Below are positions 16,520 to 24,792 of a stretch of DNA of 64,000 nucleotides, one piece after another (within the stretch, counting starts at the first letter, position 1; the number at the start of each line of letters is the position of its first letter). The stretch is from an uncultured Bradyrhizobium sp. (GTDB taxonomy: Bacteria > Pseudomonadota > Alphaproteobacteria > Rhizobiales > Xanthobacteraceae). Under the pieces are notes generated by a model. That model made no database searches and was not told where the DNA came from. It saw nothing but the letters and a program-made list of their open reading frames with translations. The stretch spans positions 62,001-126,000 of the forward strand of contig NZ_CANSMR010000017.1 in assembly GCF_947648125.1 (NCBI RefSeq), written 5' to 3'. The position numbers and the translations under genes were made by a program.

Positions 16520-16535
16520 ATCCTCCCCGGAGGAT
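16520..16535. promoter_or_regulatory. Putative CsoR-family operator 2
   Basis: ATCCTCCCCGGAGGAT has the same arms as operator 1. The two centres are 23 bases apart, about two helical turns, so two tetramers could bind on the same DNA face. It sits 12 bases before a rightward TTGACA element. Confidence 0.65.
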
Positions 16536-16547
16536 AGCAGAATCGGC

Positions 16548-16576
16548 TTGACAGGCCATTGTGGCAGGCGTAGTGC
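16548..16576 (+). promoter_or_regulatory. Candidate rightward promoter beside the operators
   Basis: A consensus -35 element TTGACA (16548-16553) is followed after 17 bases by TAGTGC, a weak -10. It would transcribe toward the small gene at 16823 and possibly the HisE-like and NRAMP genes, with the repressor site just upstream. The -10 is poor, so this is tentative. Confidence 0.35.
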
Positions 16577-16584
16577 CCGATTGT

Positions 16585-16619
16585 CGGAACATGCGTTCCG
16601 CACCGGGGTCTGACCCCGG
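16585..16619. promoter_or_regulatory. Two adjacent palindromes in the leader of the rightward unit
   Basis: CGGAACATGCGTTCCG (16585-16600) and CCGGGGTCTGACCCCGG (16603-16619) are perfect inverted repeats separated by two bases. As RNA they would form two stacked hairpins in the leader; as DNA they could be further operators. The remainder of the leader to 16822 shows no supported gene. Confidence 0.45.
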
Positions 16620-16822
16620 ACATCAACCCGACCACGAGCCAGCACAGAAGGCACATGGGCAGTAGCAACTCAGGCGACAGTAGACCGACAACGGGACTAT
16701 TGAAGCCGCAACATAGCAAGACTGATCGCGCAGATCTCGCCTGCGTGGATGGGTGGTCACGCCTCGCGTAATCGCCTGCTCCTCACCGGCCTGCCGCGCG
16801 ACAGCGGAAGTGGAGGTGAGCG

Positions 16823-17116
16823 ATGTTCGAAAAGCTCGCAAAATTTCGGCCGTTCGAGCCGCGGCAGATCCCGCCGCGGGCGGCCACCTATTCCAATGAC
16901 AACCTGCCGGGTTTTCGCCGCCCGGCGGACCGCCGGCGTCCAACCCCGGCCTGTCATTGGATCCTGATCGACGGCCGCCTGGAGTGCCGGTGGATCGTCG
17001 AAACCACCCTCGAATCATCAACGAATGATCTCGATCGAAAGCGGCGCGCGGACCGGTATTCCGGCCCGCGCGCAATACCTGCGCATTCCGCAGCAAAGAT
17101 GACCGCAAGCGCCTGA
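16823..17116 (+). CDS. Small hypothetical basic protein (97 aa)
   Basis: GGAGGTGAGCG directly precedes ATG 16823, a strong ribosome binding site. The protein begins MFEKLAKFRPFEPRQIPPR, has an Arg/Pro-rich middle, and a central motif CHWILIDGRLECRWIVE that looks like a short beta-hairpin with two Cys. There is no signal peptide or membrane helix. No family is recognised. It is the first gene downstream of the CsoR-type operators, so metal- or stress-dependent expression is possible. Confidence 0.55.
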   Translation: MFEKLAKFRPFEPRQIPPRAATYSNDNLPGFRRPADRRRPTPACHWILIDGRLECRWIVETTLESSTNDLDRKRRADRYSGPRAIPAHSAAKMTASA

Positions 17117-17146
17117 AGGACCGACATGGACGAAGGACCTAGTCGT

Positions 17147-17178
17147 CCCGTTGCGCGCCATCGCGGCGCGGCAACGGG
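17147..17178. terminator. Strong GC-rich hairpin, possible terminator or attenuator
   Basis: Arms CCCGTTGCGCGCC and GGCGCGGCAACGGG pair with one bulged base around a 5-base loop. No T-run follows. It lies between the 97-aa gene and the HisE-like gene, so it could separate or modulate their expression. Confidence 0.45.
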
Positions 17179-17311
17179 ACTCCCTCCGGGGAACGACATC
17201 ACTTTTGGAATTGCCGCTGCTCACGGCAGCGGAGGTTGCGCGCGCGCATAGAGCTGCTCCGCGTCCCTCGTGCCGTGCCCAACGGGCAGCGAGGAGACGA
17301 TCGGAGCAAGC

Positions 17312-17800
17312 ATGACAGAGACCGCCAGATATCCCGGGCCTGAATTGGCCAGCCGGCGAAGACGCACCCTTCGGCAAGCCGGAGGACGCCCCGACGGCGG
17401 TCGCCGGCGCGCATCACCGGGCGAGCAAGGCGAAATGGAGCGGCTCCATGCGTCGCTCGCCGCCGTGACGCCGGACAATCACCCGCGCACCGCAAGGCTG
17501 CTCGCCTCGAGCACCCGCAAGATTGCCCAGAAGGTGATCGAGGAGGCCGGAGAGGTCGCGCTCGAGACGGTCAAACATCGGCCCGAAGCGATCGTCCGCG
17601 AGAGCGCCGATCTGCTCTACCACCTCGTCGCGCTGTGGCATCGCGCCGGCGTCGACCCCGGCTCGGTCTGGATCGAGATGCGCCGCCGCGCCGACGAACT
17701 CGGAATTGCCGAGAAGCCGCCGAAGGCCCGCCACCGGAACTCAAATCCGTCCATCCCAACAACAAAGCGGCAGGGAGGCGACCATGAGCAAGACAAATGA
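17312..17800 (+). CDS. HisE/MazG-like nucleoside polyphosphate pyrophosphohydrolase
   Basis: The 162-residue protein has an Arg-rich N-terminal 50 residues and a HisE-type domain (about 55-145). The magnesium motifs are KVIEEAGEVALETV and RESADLLYHLVALW (EExxE and ExxD). The closest family is phosphoribosyl-ATP diphosphatase, but histidine genes are absent, and the N-terminal extension is unusual. GGAG lies 6 bases before ATG 17312. The gene overlaps the next by 17 bases and leads to an NRAMP transporter. It may hydrolyse an abnormal or signalling nucleotide; an actual hisE role is less likely. Confidence 0.75.
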   Translation: MTETARYPGPELASRRRRTLRQAGGRPDGGRRRASPGEQGEMERLHASLAAVTPDNHPRTARLLASSTRKIAQKVIEEAGEVALETVKHRPEAIVRESADLLYHLVALWHRAGVDPGSVWIEMRRRADELGIAEKPPKARHRNSNPSIPTTKRQGGDHEQDK

Positions 17801-18077
17801 CATCTTCGGGCAAGCCCGTCGGCCGACCGCCGCCGATGCCGTCAGGCGTCCCGCAACGGCCAACGATCCGCTCGTCCCGGTGATGCAGAGCGTCATCGGT
17901 CTCATCAACGAGAGCGCGGGCCTCGTGCGCCATGTCGCCGCGCTCGGCATCGTGCTGATGCTGGACACCAACCGCGCGCCTCAGCGGCGCCGGCCGGCGG
18001 CAGATCCTGTCCGGGCGCCTGAAGCCAGCAACATCATCCGTTTTCCAACTCCCAAAAATACCAAACCACGCAAATGA
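17784..18077 (+). CDS. Hypothetical protein (97 aa) between HisE-like and NRAMP genes
   Basis: ATG 17784 has GGGAGGCG six bases upstream and lies inside the end of the HisE-like gene, which indicates coupling. The product has polar Arg/Ala/Pro-rich ends and one moderately hydrophobic stretch (about residues 30-60, VMQSVIGLINESAGLVRHVA) that could be an amphipathic or membrane-associated helix. No known domain. Its place in the operon suggests a role with the metal transporter. Confidence 0.6.
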   Translation: MSKTNDIFGQARRPTAADAVRRPATANDPLVPVMQSVIGLINESAGLVRHVAALGIVLMLDTNRAPQRRRPAADPVRAPEASNIIRFPTPKNTKPRK

Positions 18078-18090
18078 GAAGGAATAAGTC

Positions 18091-19776
18091 ATGACCGTCG
18101 TCAATGACTTGAAAATGCACGCCTCCGATCGTGAGGCCGCCGCCAGCTCTGTCGCCACTGCGGTGCTGGACCGCGCGCATCTCGGTGATATCCACGGCGC
18201 GCTTGGAAGCATCGCCGAGGATGACGTCGCGCCGCGCGCGACACTGCTGGCCCGGCTGAAGACCTTGCTGGCGATCGTCGGCCCCGGCCTGATCGTGATG
18301 GTCGGCGACAACGATGCCGGCGCGTTCGGCACCTATACCCAGGCCGGACAGAATTACGGCACCACGCTGCTGTGGACGCTGCTGCTTTTGATCCCCGTGC
18401 TCTACGTCAACCAGGAGATGGTGGTGCGGCTCGGCGCCGTCACCGGCGTCGGCCATGCGCGGCTGATCTTCGAGCGCTTCGGCAAGTTCTGGGGCGCCTT
18501 CAGCGTCATCGATCTGCTGGTGCTGAACGCGCTGACCATCGTCACCGAATTCATCGGCATCACCTTCGCGCTTCATTTTCTCGGCGTCTCGCAGTTCTGG
18601 GGCGTATTGGCCTCGGCCGTTATCGTGATGCTGGCGGTTTCGACCGGAGACTTCCGCCGTTTCGAACGCTTCGGCATCGTGCTGGTCGCGGGCAGCCTGC
18701 TGCTGGTGCCCGTGATCCTGATGGTGCATCCGCCGGTCGGGCAGATCGCTGCCGATTTCTTCGTGCCGAAGATGCCGCAGGACGCCAAGCTCAGCGAGGT
18801 GATGCTTTTGATCGTCGCCATCGTCGGCACCACGGTGGCGCCGTGGCAATTGTTCTTCCAGCAGAGCTACATCGTCGACAAGCGGATCACGCCGCGCTTC
18901 ATCCGCTATGAGCGGATGGATCTGTGCATCGGTATCGTGCTGGTCGTGGTCGGCGCCGTGGCGATGATCTCGTTCTGTGCCGAAGTGTTCGCCGGAAAGC
19001 CCGAATTCGGCAACTACACCGACGCACTGGGGACCGCGGTCGGGTTAGAGAAATATGCCGGCCGGCTGCCGGCGGTGCTGTTTGCCCTCGCACTGCTGGA
19101 TGCCTGCATCATCGGCGCGGCCGCGGTCTCTCTCTCGACGGCCTATGCGATCGGTGACGTGTTCGCGGTCAAGCACTCGCTGCACCGCAAGCCGTGGGAT
19201 GCGAAAGGATTCTACGGCGTCTATTGCGGACTGATCGTGCTTGCCGCCGTGCTGGTGCTGACGCCGGGCACGCCGCTCGGGCTGCTCACCAACGCAGTGC
19301 AGACGCTGGCCGGCGTGCTGCTGCCGAGCGCGACCGTGTTCCTGCTGCTGCTCTGCAACGACCGCCACATCCTCGGGCCCTGGATCAATTCGACCCGGCT
19401 GAACCTGTTCACCGGCGCGGTGGTCGCGGGCCTCGTGATGCTGTCGGTGATCCTGACTGCCTCGGTGCTGTTCCCGGATCTCAGCGAGCAATGGATCATC
19501 GGCATCCTGGTCGGCGGCAGCCTGCTCGCGCTCGCGGTCACCGCGGCGGTCAAGCTGTACGAGATGTTGTCGCACGGTCGTGCGTCCTCCCGCTTCAAGC
19601 ACAAGCCGCCGCTGTTCGACCGCGACACCTGGCGGATGCCGCGGCTTGACCGGCTGCCGCCGGCACGGCTCAGCCCGCTGAGCCGGATCTGGATGCTGGT
19701 GCTGCGCGGCTATCTGGTCGTCGCTGCCGGCCTCGTGCTGCTGCGGATCGTCCAGCTCGCCACGGTGGGGGCGTGA
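18091..19776 (+). CDS. NRAMP-superfamily divalent cation transporter with non-canonical metal site
   Basis: A 561-residue membrane protein with a roughly 50-residue cytoplasmic N-terminus and 11-12 helices. Helix 1 reads GPGLIVMVGDNDAGAFGTY, where classic NRAMPs have Asp-Pro-Gly-Asn. Helix 6 reads IVGTTVAPWQLFFQQS, where classic members have the Met-Pro-His-Asn motif, so the metal-selecting Met is absent. These changes are like the NRAMP-related clade that includes magnesium transporters. It begins 13 bases after the 97-aa gene and belongs to the HisE-like operon. Magnesium or manganese uptake is a reasonable guess. Confidence 0.85.
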   Translation: MTVVNDLKMHASDREAAASSVATAVLDRAHLGDIHGALGSIAEDDVAPRATLLARLKTLLAIVGPGLIVMVGDNDAGAFGTYTQAGQNYGTTLLWTLLLLIPVLYVNQEMVVRLGAVTGVGHARLIFERFGKFWGAFSVIDLLVLNALTIVTEFIGITFALHFLGVSQFWGVLASAVIVMLAVSTGDFRRFERFGIVLVAGSLLLVPVILMVHPPVGQIAADFFVPKMPQDAKLSEVMLLIVAIVGTTVAPWQLFFQQSYIVDKRITPRFIRYERMDLCIGIVLVVVGAVAMISFCAEVFAGKPEFGNYTDALGTAVGLEKYAGRLPAVLFALALLDACIIGAAAVSLSTAYAIGDVFAVKHSLHRKPWDAKGFYGVYCGLIVLAAVLVLTPGTPLGLLTNAVQTLAGVLLPSATVFLLLLCNDRHILGPWINSTRLNLFTGAVVAGLVMLSVILTASVLFPDLSEQWIIGILVGGSLLALAVTAAVKLYEMLSHGRASSRFKHKPPLFDRDTWRMPRLDRLPPARLSPLSRIWMLVLRGYLVVAAGLVLLRIVQLATVGA

Positions 19777-20012
19777 CGACACTCGGCCGCGGCCGACGAT
19801 GGGGCGCAATCGTGTTGTTCAGGCTGGCGAGCGCCATCCTGCGCGGCGCGACCGCGCTCTATCAGCGGCGTGTGATTTCAGGCGCCGATCTGCGGACGGC
19901 GCTGTCGATGGCGCGATGCGTCGAACGGACCGGCGCGAGGGTCGTGCTCGGCAGGCCATCGCAGCCGGCATTCATCAAGACAAGGAACGAAAACAATGGT
20001 GGCCTCGATTGA
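19773..20012 (+). CDS. Small hypothetical protein coupled to NRAMP gene (79 aa)
   Basis: The GTG start overlaps the NRAMP stop as GTGA. The product has a short amphipathic first half (AIVLFRLASAILRGATALYQRR) and a polar end. No family is recognised. Overlap and G/C-rich third positions support translation, but a chance frame cannot be excluded. The following 307 bases (20013-20319) contain no supported gene, although the frame of the porin stays open through them. Confidence 0.42.
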   Translation: MTTLGRGRRWGAIVLFRLASAILRGATALYQRRVISGADLRTALSMARCVERTGARVVLGRPSQPAFIKTRNENNGGLD

Positions 20013-20319
20013 ACGGTCGGATCTCGACCGATTTGCCACAGATGCGCGGTCGATCGCAGCGGATGAGGCCCACAGCCTCGTGGTGTTACGCGACTGTCAT
20101 AGTGGCGTGCAAATCGGAGAGGTATCCGGCGCGCCTCAGTTGCTATTGCGAATTACTTGCAACAAGCCACAGGGGATGCTAGGTGCTGATCTGGCTTTGG
20201 ATGGGACGACACGGATCGGACCAGGGACGGCGGGCGATGAATTCAAATCTCGGGTGGCAAGTGGCCGCCAAATCTGCAATGCCGGGCGAAATCGCCAACC
20301 GTTCGCGGAAAGCCGCGTC

Positions 20320-22317
20320 ATGACCTGCGTCCGTCTCTACCGGGTTCGGATCGCCGCCGGCGCAGCGCTCGGCGCGGCGGCATTCGGCACGCCGGTATCC
20401 GCGGCCGACATGGCCGTCAAGTCACCGGCCATGAACGCGGCGGTTTACAACTGGACCGGCTTTTATGTCGGCGGCCATGTCGGCTATGGCGACGGCAGCC
20501 TCGGTCCCGATACCAATCCGCTTCCCTTGCAGGGCGTCTTCTTCCCCCACACTGTCACGGGAGGGATCGGCGGCTTCCAGGTCGGATACAATCACCAGTT
20601 CGCAAACCGCTTCGTGCTCGGCGTCGAGGCCGATGCGACATTCGTGGGCCCGATCGATCTGCCGCGGCGCAGGCTCGGCCCCTTCAATAGCTCGATCGAC
20701 TATGTCGGCACCGTGCGCGGCCGCGCCGGTTACAGCTTTGGCACCTGGATGCCGTACATCACCGGCGGCTTCGCCTGGGGCCACAGCCAGGTCAGGGTCA
20801 ACGATGCCGCCGGCAACGTGATCTCGGAGCCCGGCCAGTATCAGACGGGGTGGACTGTCGGCGCCGGCGCCGAATTTGCGCTGAGCGGCAATTGGACGGC
20901 CAAGCTCGAATACGACTACGTCGACCTGTCGCGCCGCACGCTCGGCCTCAACGACTTCGGCATGCCCGGCGTCAGCATCGAGCCGCGGCTGCAGATGCTG
21001 AAATTCGGCCTGAACTACCAGCTTGGCGACTCGCCCTGGTCGGCGACGCCGACGCGGTCCGTGCTGCCGGACTCCAGCGACTGGAGCGTGCACGGACAGA
21101 CGACGCTGATCGGTCAGGGCTATCCGTCGTTCCGCGCGCCCTATGGCGGGACCAACAGCCTTCCGGGTGCGGGGCAAGCGCAACAAACCTGGACCACGAC
21201 GGCGTTTCTCGGTGTGCGGCTTTGGGAAGGCGGCGAGTTCTATTTCAATCCGGAGACGGCGCAGGGCTTTGGCCTCAACGGCACGCTCGGCCTTGCCGGC
21301 TTCCCGAACGGCGAGGCGCAGAAGGCCGGCGCCGAATATCCGAGGATCCGGCCGCAACGCTACTATTTCAAGCAGACCTTCGGCTTCGGCGGCGAGCAGG
21401 AAGACGTCCCTGATGGCCCCAACCAGATCGCGGGCAAGCGCGACATCGATCGCCTCACCCTCATCGTTGGCCGTTTCGCAATCGGCGATTTCTTCGACGG
21501 CAATTCCTACGCCAAGGACCCCCGCGCCGACTTCATGAACTGGGCGATGTGGTCGTCCGCCGCCTATGACTTCCCGGCCGACCTGCCCGGGTACACCCGC
21601 GGCGCGGTGGTCGAGTTCAACCGCAAGGACTGGGCGGTGCGCGCCGGCGTGTTCCAGGTGCCCAATGCACCGAACAGCGACGTGCTGGTCTCCAACACCA
21701 ACAATGGCGGAGCGGTGGTGGAATTCGAGGGCCGCTATTCGATCTTCGATCAACCCGGCAAGGTGCGCGTCGGCGTGTTCGGCAATCGCGGCTTCACCGG
21801 CAATTATCGCCAGGCGCTCGCGATCGAGGATGCCAATCCGGGGCTCGACATCAACGACGTGATGGCCGGCATCCGCAAGGACAACACCAAGTATGGCTTC
21901 TACCTGAACGGCGAGCAGCAGATCGCAACCGATGTCGGCCTGTTTGGCCGCCTCAGCTGGAACGACGGCCAGAACGAAATCCTGTCGTTCACCGATGTCG
22001 ACCGCAGCGTCTCCGGCGGCGTGTCGATCAAGGGCAGCACTTGGGGCCGGGCGAACGACACGATCGGCATCGGCGGCGCGGTCAACGGGCTGTCGTCAGC
22101 GCATCGCGACTATCTCGCCGCCGGCGGCCTCGGCCTTCTGATCGGCGACGGCGCGCTGAACTACAGCCCCGAGCGGATCTTGGAGACCTACTACGCCTAC
22201 CAGGTGAACAAGAACCTGACGCTGACCGCGGACTATCAGTTCATCACCAACCCCGCCTACAACGCCGACCGCGGCCCGGTGCACATCTTCTCCGGCCGCA
22301 TCCACGGCGAGTTCTGA
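20320..22317 (+). CDS. Outer-membrane protein: Omp25-like beta-barrel fused to OprB-type carbohydrate porin
   Basis: From ATG 20320 the 665-residue product has a signal peptide cleaved near VSA-ADM. Residues about 40-245 resemble the Omp25/Omp31-like barrel (NWTGFYVGGHVGYG, EADATFVGP, KLEYDYVDL, LKFGLNYQLG). Residues about 265-665 resemble OprB (TAFLGVRLWEGGEFYFNPE, GRFAIGDFFDGNSYAKDPR, ending in YQFITNPAYN...GRIHGEF). The two barrels are normally separate proteins. The open frame extends 108 codons upstream, but that part lacks a signal peptide and codon bias. It probably forms a passive sugar or organic-acid channel. Confidence 0.85.
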   Translation: MTCVRLYRVRIAAGAALGAAAFGTPVSAADMAVKSPAMNAAVYNWTGFYVGGHVGYGDGSLGPDTNPLPLQGVFFPHTVTGGIGGFQVGYNHQFANRFVLGVEADATFVGPIDLPRRRLGPFNSSIDYVGTVRGRAGYSFGTWMPYITGGFAWGHSQVRVNDAAGNVISEPGQYQTGWTVGAGAEFALSGNWTAKLEYDYVDLSRRTLGLNDFGMPGVSIEPRLQMLKFGLNYQLGDSPWSATPTRSVLPDSSDWSVHGQTTLIGQGYPSFRAPYGGTNSLPGAGQAQQTWTTTAFLGVRLWEGGEFYFNPETAQGFGLNGTLGLAGFPNGEAQKAGAEYPRIRPQRYYFKQTFGFGGEQEDVPDGPNQIAGKRDIDRLTLIVGRFAIGDFFDGNSYAKDPRADFMNWAMWSSAAYDFPADLPGYTRGAVVEFNRKDWAVRAGVFQVPNAPNSDVLVSNTNNGGAVVEFEGRYSIFDQPGKVRVGVFGNRGFTGNYRQALAIEDANPGLDINDVMAGIRKDNTKYGFYLNGEQQIATDVGLFGRLSWNDGQNEILSFTDVDRSVSGGVSIKGSTWGRANDTIGIGGAVNGLSSAHRDYLAAGGLGLLIGDGALNYSPERILETYYAYQVNKNLTLTADYQFITNPAYNADRGPVHIFSGRIHGEF

Positions 22318-22511
22318 GCAATGGCGCTCTCCCGATGAGAGGGTGCTGGGGGCACGACCGCCCCCAGCAGTCCCACCGTTCCTTGACCGATCGGACATGG
22401 TACGTACAGCTCCTCACATTCGGTTTTTGGCATACGACTAGTGCGCTCGTCCAAATGGGGATATGTGGGCATCATCGGGGGGGCGACGGCATCCACTCGC
22501 AGAGGTGTCCA
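22318..22511. other. Short intergenic region after the porin
   Basis: A GGGGGCACGACCGCCCCC-type hairpin at about 22350-22368 follows the porin stop and may end transcription. Nothing else is seen. Confidence 0.4.
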
Positions 22512-22625
22512 ATGCCGCATCGGCTTCGGCGGAAACGATTGAATCGTCGCCTCCTCGCGCTCGTACTGGTGACGCTGGCTTCCTGCACAGCGATCTTCGC
22601 TGCCATCTTCCGGATTTCGTCATGA
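22512..22625 (+). CDS. Possible very short lipoprotein-like peptide (37 aa)
   Basis: AGAGGTG lies 5 bases before ATG 22512. The peptide starts MPHRLRRKRLNRRLL, very basic, followed by ALVLVTLASCTAIFAAIF with a lipobox-like Leu-Ala-Ser-Cys. Such a short product could be an entericidin-like peptide or a chance frame. Confidence 0.32.
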   Translation: MPHRLRRKRLNRRLLALVLVTLASCTAIFAAIFRISS

Positions 22626-23042
22626 TGGCGAGGCGATCGATGGCCCTCGAAGGCTTCAGAAGATGGGCAGCCACCGGAATTCTTTCGCTGACAAGCTTCG
22701 TCTTGCACAGCGCTATGGATCTGCATCGGGAGCGCAGGATTTTCACATACCGGTCTTCGAAACGTCTTATCAGGAACGCGATGGTTGGAGCGGCTTGGAG
22801 AGTGGCTGGTTCTCGGAGCCCGACGACAAACTCAACAAGCCGACCGGGATTTGCGCAGTGAACGGATCGATTGACCACAGCGAACGGATGCTTATGGCTC
22901 ACTACGCGTTCGCGATCCACGCGAACTTCATTGTCACCACCGACCATCAACTGGTCGCAAATCACACCGACAAATTCGATCGCAGACTGACTTCCGCTTT
23001 CTCCAGCCGGTTGCGCGGCAAATCCCAGACAAGGCGCCCGTA
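22626..23042. other. Gap before ABC transporter, no supported gene
   Basis: About 417 bases with lower GC and no consistent codon bias in any frame. One frame from 22663 runs up to the ABC permease start and ends by overlapping it (TAATG), but it lacks a ribosome binding site, recognisable domain or third-position bias, so it is not called. Confidence 0.5.
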
Positions 23043-24779
23043 ATGAACCTGCAGGATATCCGGACGCCAGCCCTGGGACAGGTGCTGCGGCCAAACGTTT
23101 GGGACGTTGTCGCGCTGGTCCTCATCATCGGCACCATGGTGGCGCTCGTCTACGGCGGCGAGCAGACCACGCTTCCGTTGTCGACACTCGACGTCAATCC
23201 GGTATCGCTCGATCCGGCCAATTTGCCGCTGTACGCCTTGCGCACGACCATGCGCATGCTGCTGGCAATCGCCTGCTCGATCGTCTTCACGTTCATCTAT
23301 GCGGCGCTTGCGGCGAAGAGCCGGCGCGCCGAGATCGTCCTGATCCCGCTGCTCGACATCCTGCAATCGGTACCGATCCTCGGCTTTCTCACCTTTACGG
23401 TCGTCTTCTTCCTGAACCTGTTTCCCGGCAAGGTGCTCGGCGCCGAACTGGCATGTGTGTTCGCGATCTTCACCAGCCAAGCCTGGAACATGACCTTCAG
23501 CATGTACCAGTCGATGCGCAATGTGCCCAAGGATCTGGAGGAGGCTTCCCAGAGCTTCCATCTGACGGGCTGGCAGCGGTTCTGGCGGCTCGACGTACCG
23601 TTCGCGATGCCGGGCCTGATCTGGAACACCATGATGTCGATGTCGGGCGGCTGGTTCTTCGTGGTGGCCTCCGAGGCCATCACCGTCGGAAACACCACGG
23701 TGACGCTGCCGGGCATCGGCTCCTACGTCGCTCTGGCCATTCAGGAGCAGAACCTCGCGGCGATCGGCTATGCGATCCTCGCGATGCTTCTGGTGATCAT
23801 CGCCTACGATCAATTGCTGTTTCGCCCGGTGGTGGCGTGGGCCGACAAATTCCGGTTCGAGCAGACCGCCTCGGCCAGCGCACCGACCTCATGGATGCTC
23901 GATCTGTTTCGGCGGACCCGCGCGCTTCGCGCACTGACCTATCCGTTCACGGCTTTGAATCGGGCCGTCTCGAACCTGCATATCGGATTTCCGCGCCTCG
24001 GCGTAGCGGCAAAGGGCGGGAGCGAGCGGCAGTCTCACGTGATCGACGCCGTCTGGCTCACCACCATCCTTGCCGGCACCAGCTATGCCGCCTGGAAGAG
24101 CTATCAATATCTGGCGGCGACACTCGACCTTTCCGACGTCGTCACCGCGATCGGATACGGCTTCATCACTCTGGCACGCGTGGCCGTGCTGATCGCGCTG
24201 GCAACCTTGATATGGGTCCCGATCGGAGTGTGGATCGGGCTGCGGCCAAAGCTCGCCGAGCGGATTCAGCCGCTCGCGCAGTTTCTGGCGGCGTTTCCCG
24301 CCAATCTCGCTTTTCCAGTGTTCGTGGTTATCATCGTTCGCTTTGGCCTGAGCCCGAATATCTGGCTCAGTCCGCTGATGATCCTGGGCACCCAGTGGTA
24401 CATCCTGTTCAATGTGATCGCGGGCGCCAGCGCGTTCCCGACCGATCTTCGTGAGGCTGCCGGCAGTTTCCACCTCAAGGGATGGCGGTGGTGGGTCAAG
24501 GTCGTATTGCCTGGGATTTTCCCCTATTACATCACCGGCGCTATCACTGCCTCGGGCGGGTCCTGGAATGCCTCGATCGTCGCGGAGGTCGCAAGCTGGG
24601 GTAATACCCATCTGACCGCAACAGGCCTCGGGGCCTATATCGCGAAAGCGACCGAAGCCGGCGACTTCCCCCGGGTCGTTCTTGGCATCGCCATCATGTG
24701 TGTGTTGGTAACACTGTTCAATCGCCTCCTGTGGAGGCCTCTGTATGCCTTTGGCGAGCGCCGCCTTCGCCTTGGCTAA
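23043..24779 (+). CDS. ABC transporter permease with two fused permease domains
   Basis: A 578-residue protein containing two complete binding-protein-dependent permease domains: residues about 65-275 and 345-575. Each has an EAA-type loop (EEASQSFHLTGWQRFWRLDV and EAAGSFHLKGWRWWVKVVLP), so one chain provides both halves of the membrane channel. It belongs to the nitrate/sulfonate family. AGGAGG and the ATPase follow within 13 bases. No substrate-binding protein gene is beside it, unlike most importers. Substrate is unknown. Confidence 0.88.
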   Translation: MNLQDIRTPALGQVLRPNVWDVVALVLIIGTMVALVYGGEQTTLPLSTLDVNPVSLDPANLPLYALRTTMRMLLAIACSIVFTFIYAALAAKSRRAEIVLIPLLDILQSVPILGFLTFTVVFFLNLFPGKVLGAELACVFAIFTSQAWNMTFSMYQSMRNVPKDLEEASQSFHLTGWQRFWRLDVPFAMPGLIWNTMMSMSGGWFFVVASEAITVGNTTVTLPGIGSYVALAIQEQNLAAIGYAILAMLLVIIAYDQLLFRPVVAWADKFRFEQTASASAPTSWMLDLFRRTRALRALTYPFTALNRAVSNLHIGFPRLGVAAKGGSERQSHVIDAVWLTTILAGTSYAAWKSYQYLAATLDLSDVVTAIGYGFITLARVAVLIALATLIWVPIGVWIGLRPKLAERIQPLAQFLAAFPANLAFPVFVVIIVRFGLSPNIWLSPLMILGTQWYILFNVIAGASAFPTDLREAAGSFHLKGWRWWVKVVLPGIFPYYITGAITASGGSWNASIVAEVASWGNTHLTATGLGAYIAKATEAGDFPRVVLGIAIMCVLVTLFNRLLWRPLYAFGERRLRLG

Positions 24780-24792
24780 TCAGGAGGACTGC

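Noticed and set aside
16548-16576. A strong sigma-70 promoter
   Set aside because: Only the -35 is good; the -10 is weak, so it is kept as a low-confidence candidate rather than asserted.
19996-20319. N-terminal extension of the porin by 108 residues
   Set aside because: The extension has weak codon bias and would bury the signal peptide that starts at the ATG at 20320.
22663-23043. A 126-codon frame that overlaps the fused permease start
   Set aside because: No ribosome binding site, no codon bias and no domain; the overlap with the next start is probably chance.
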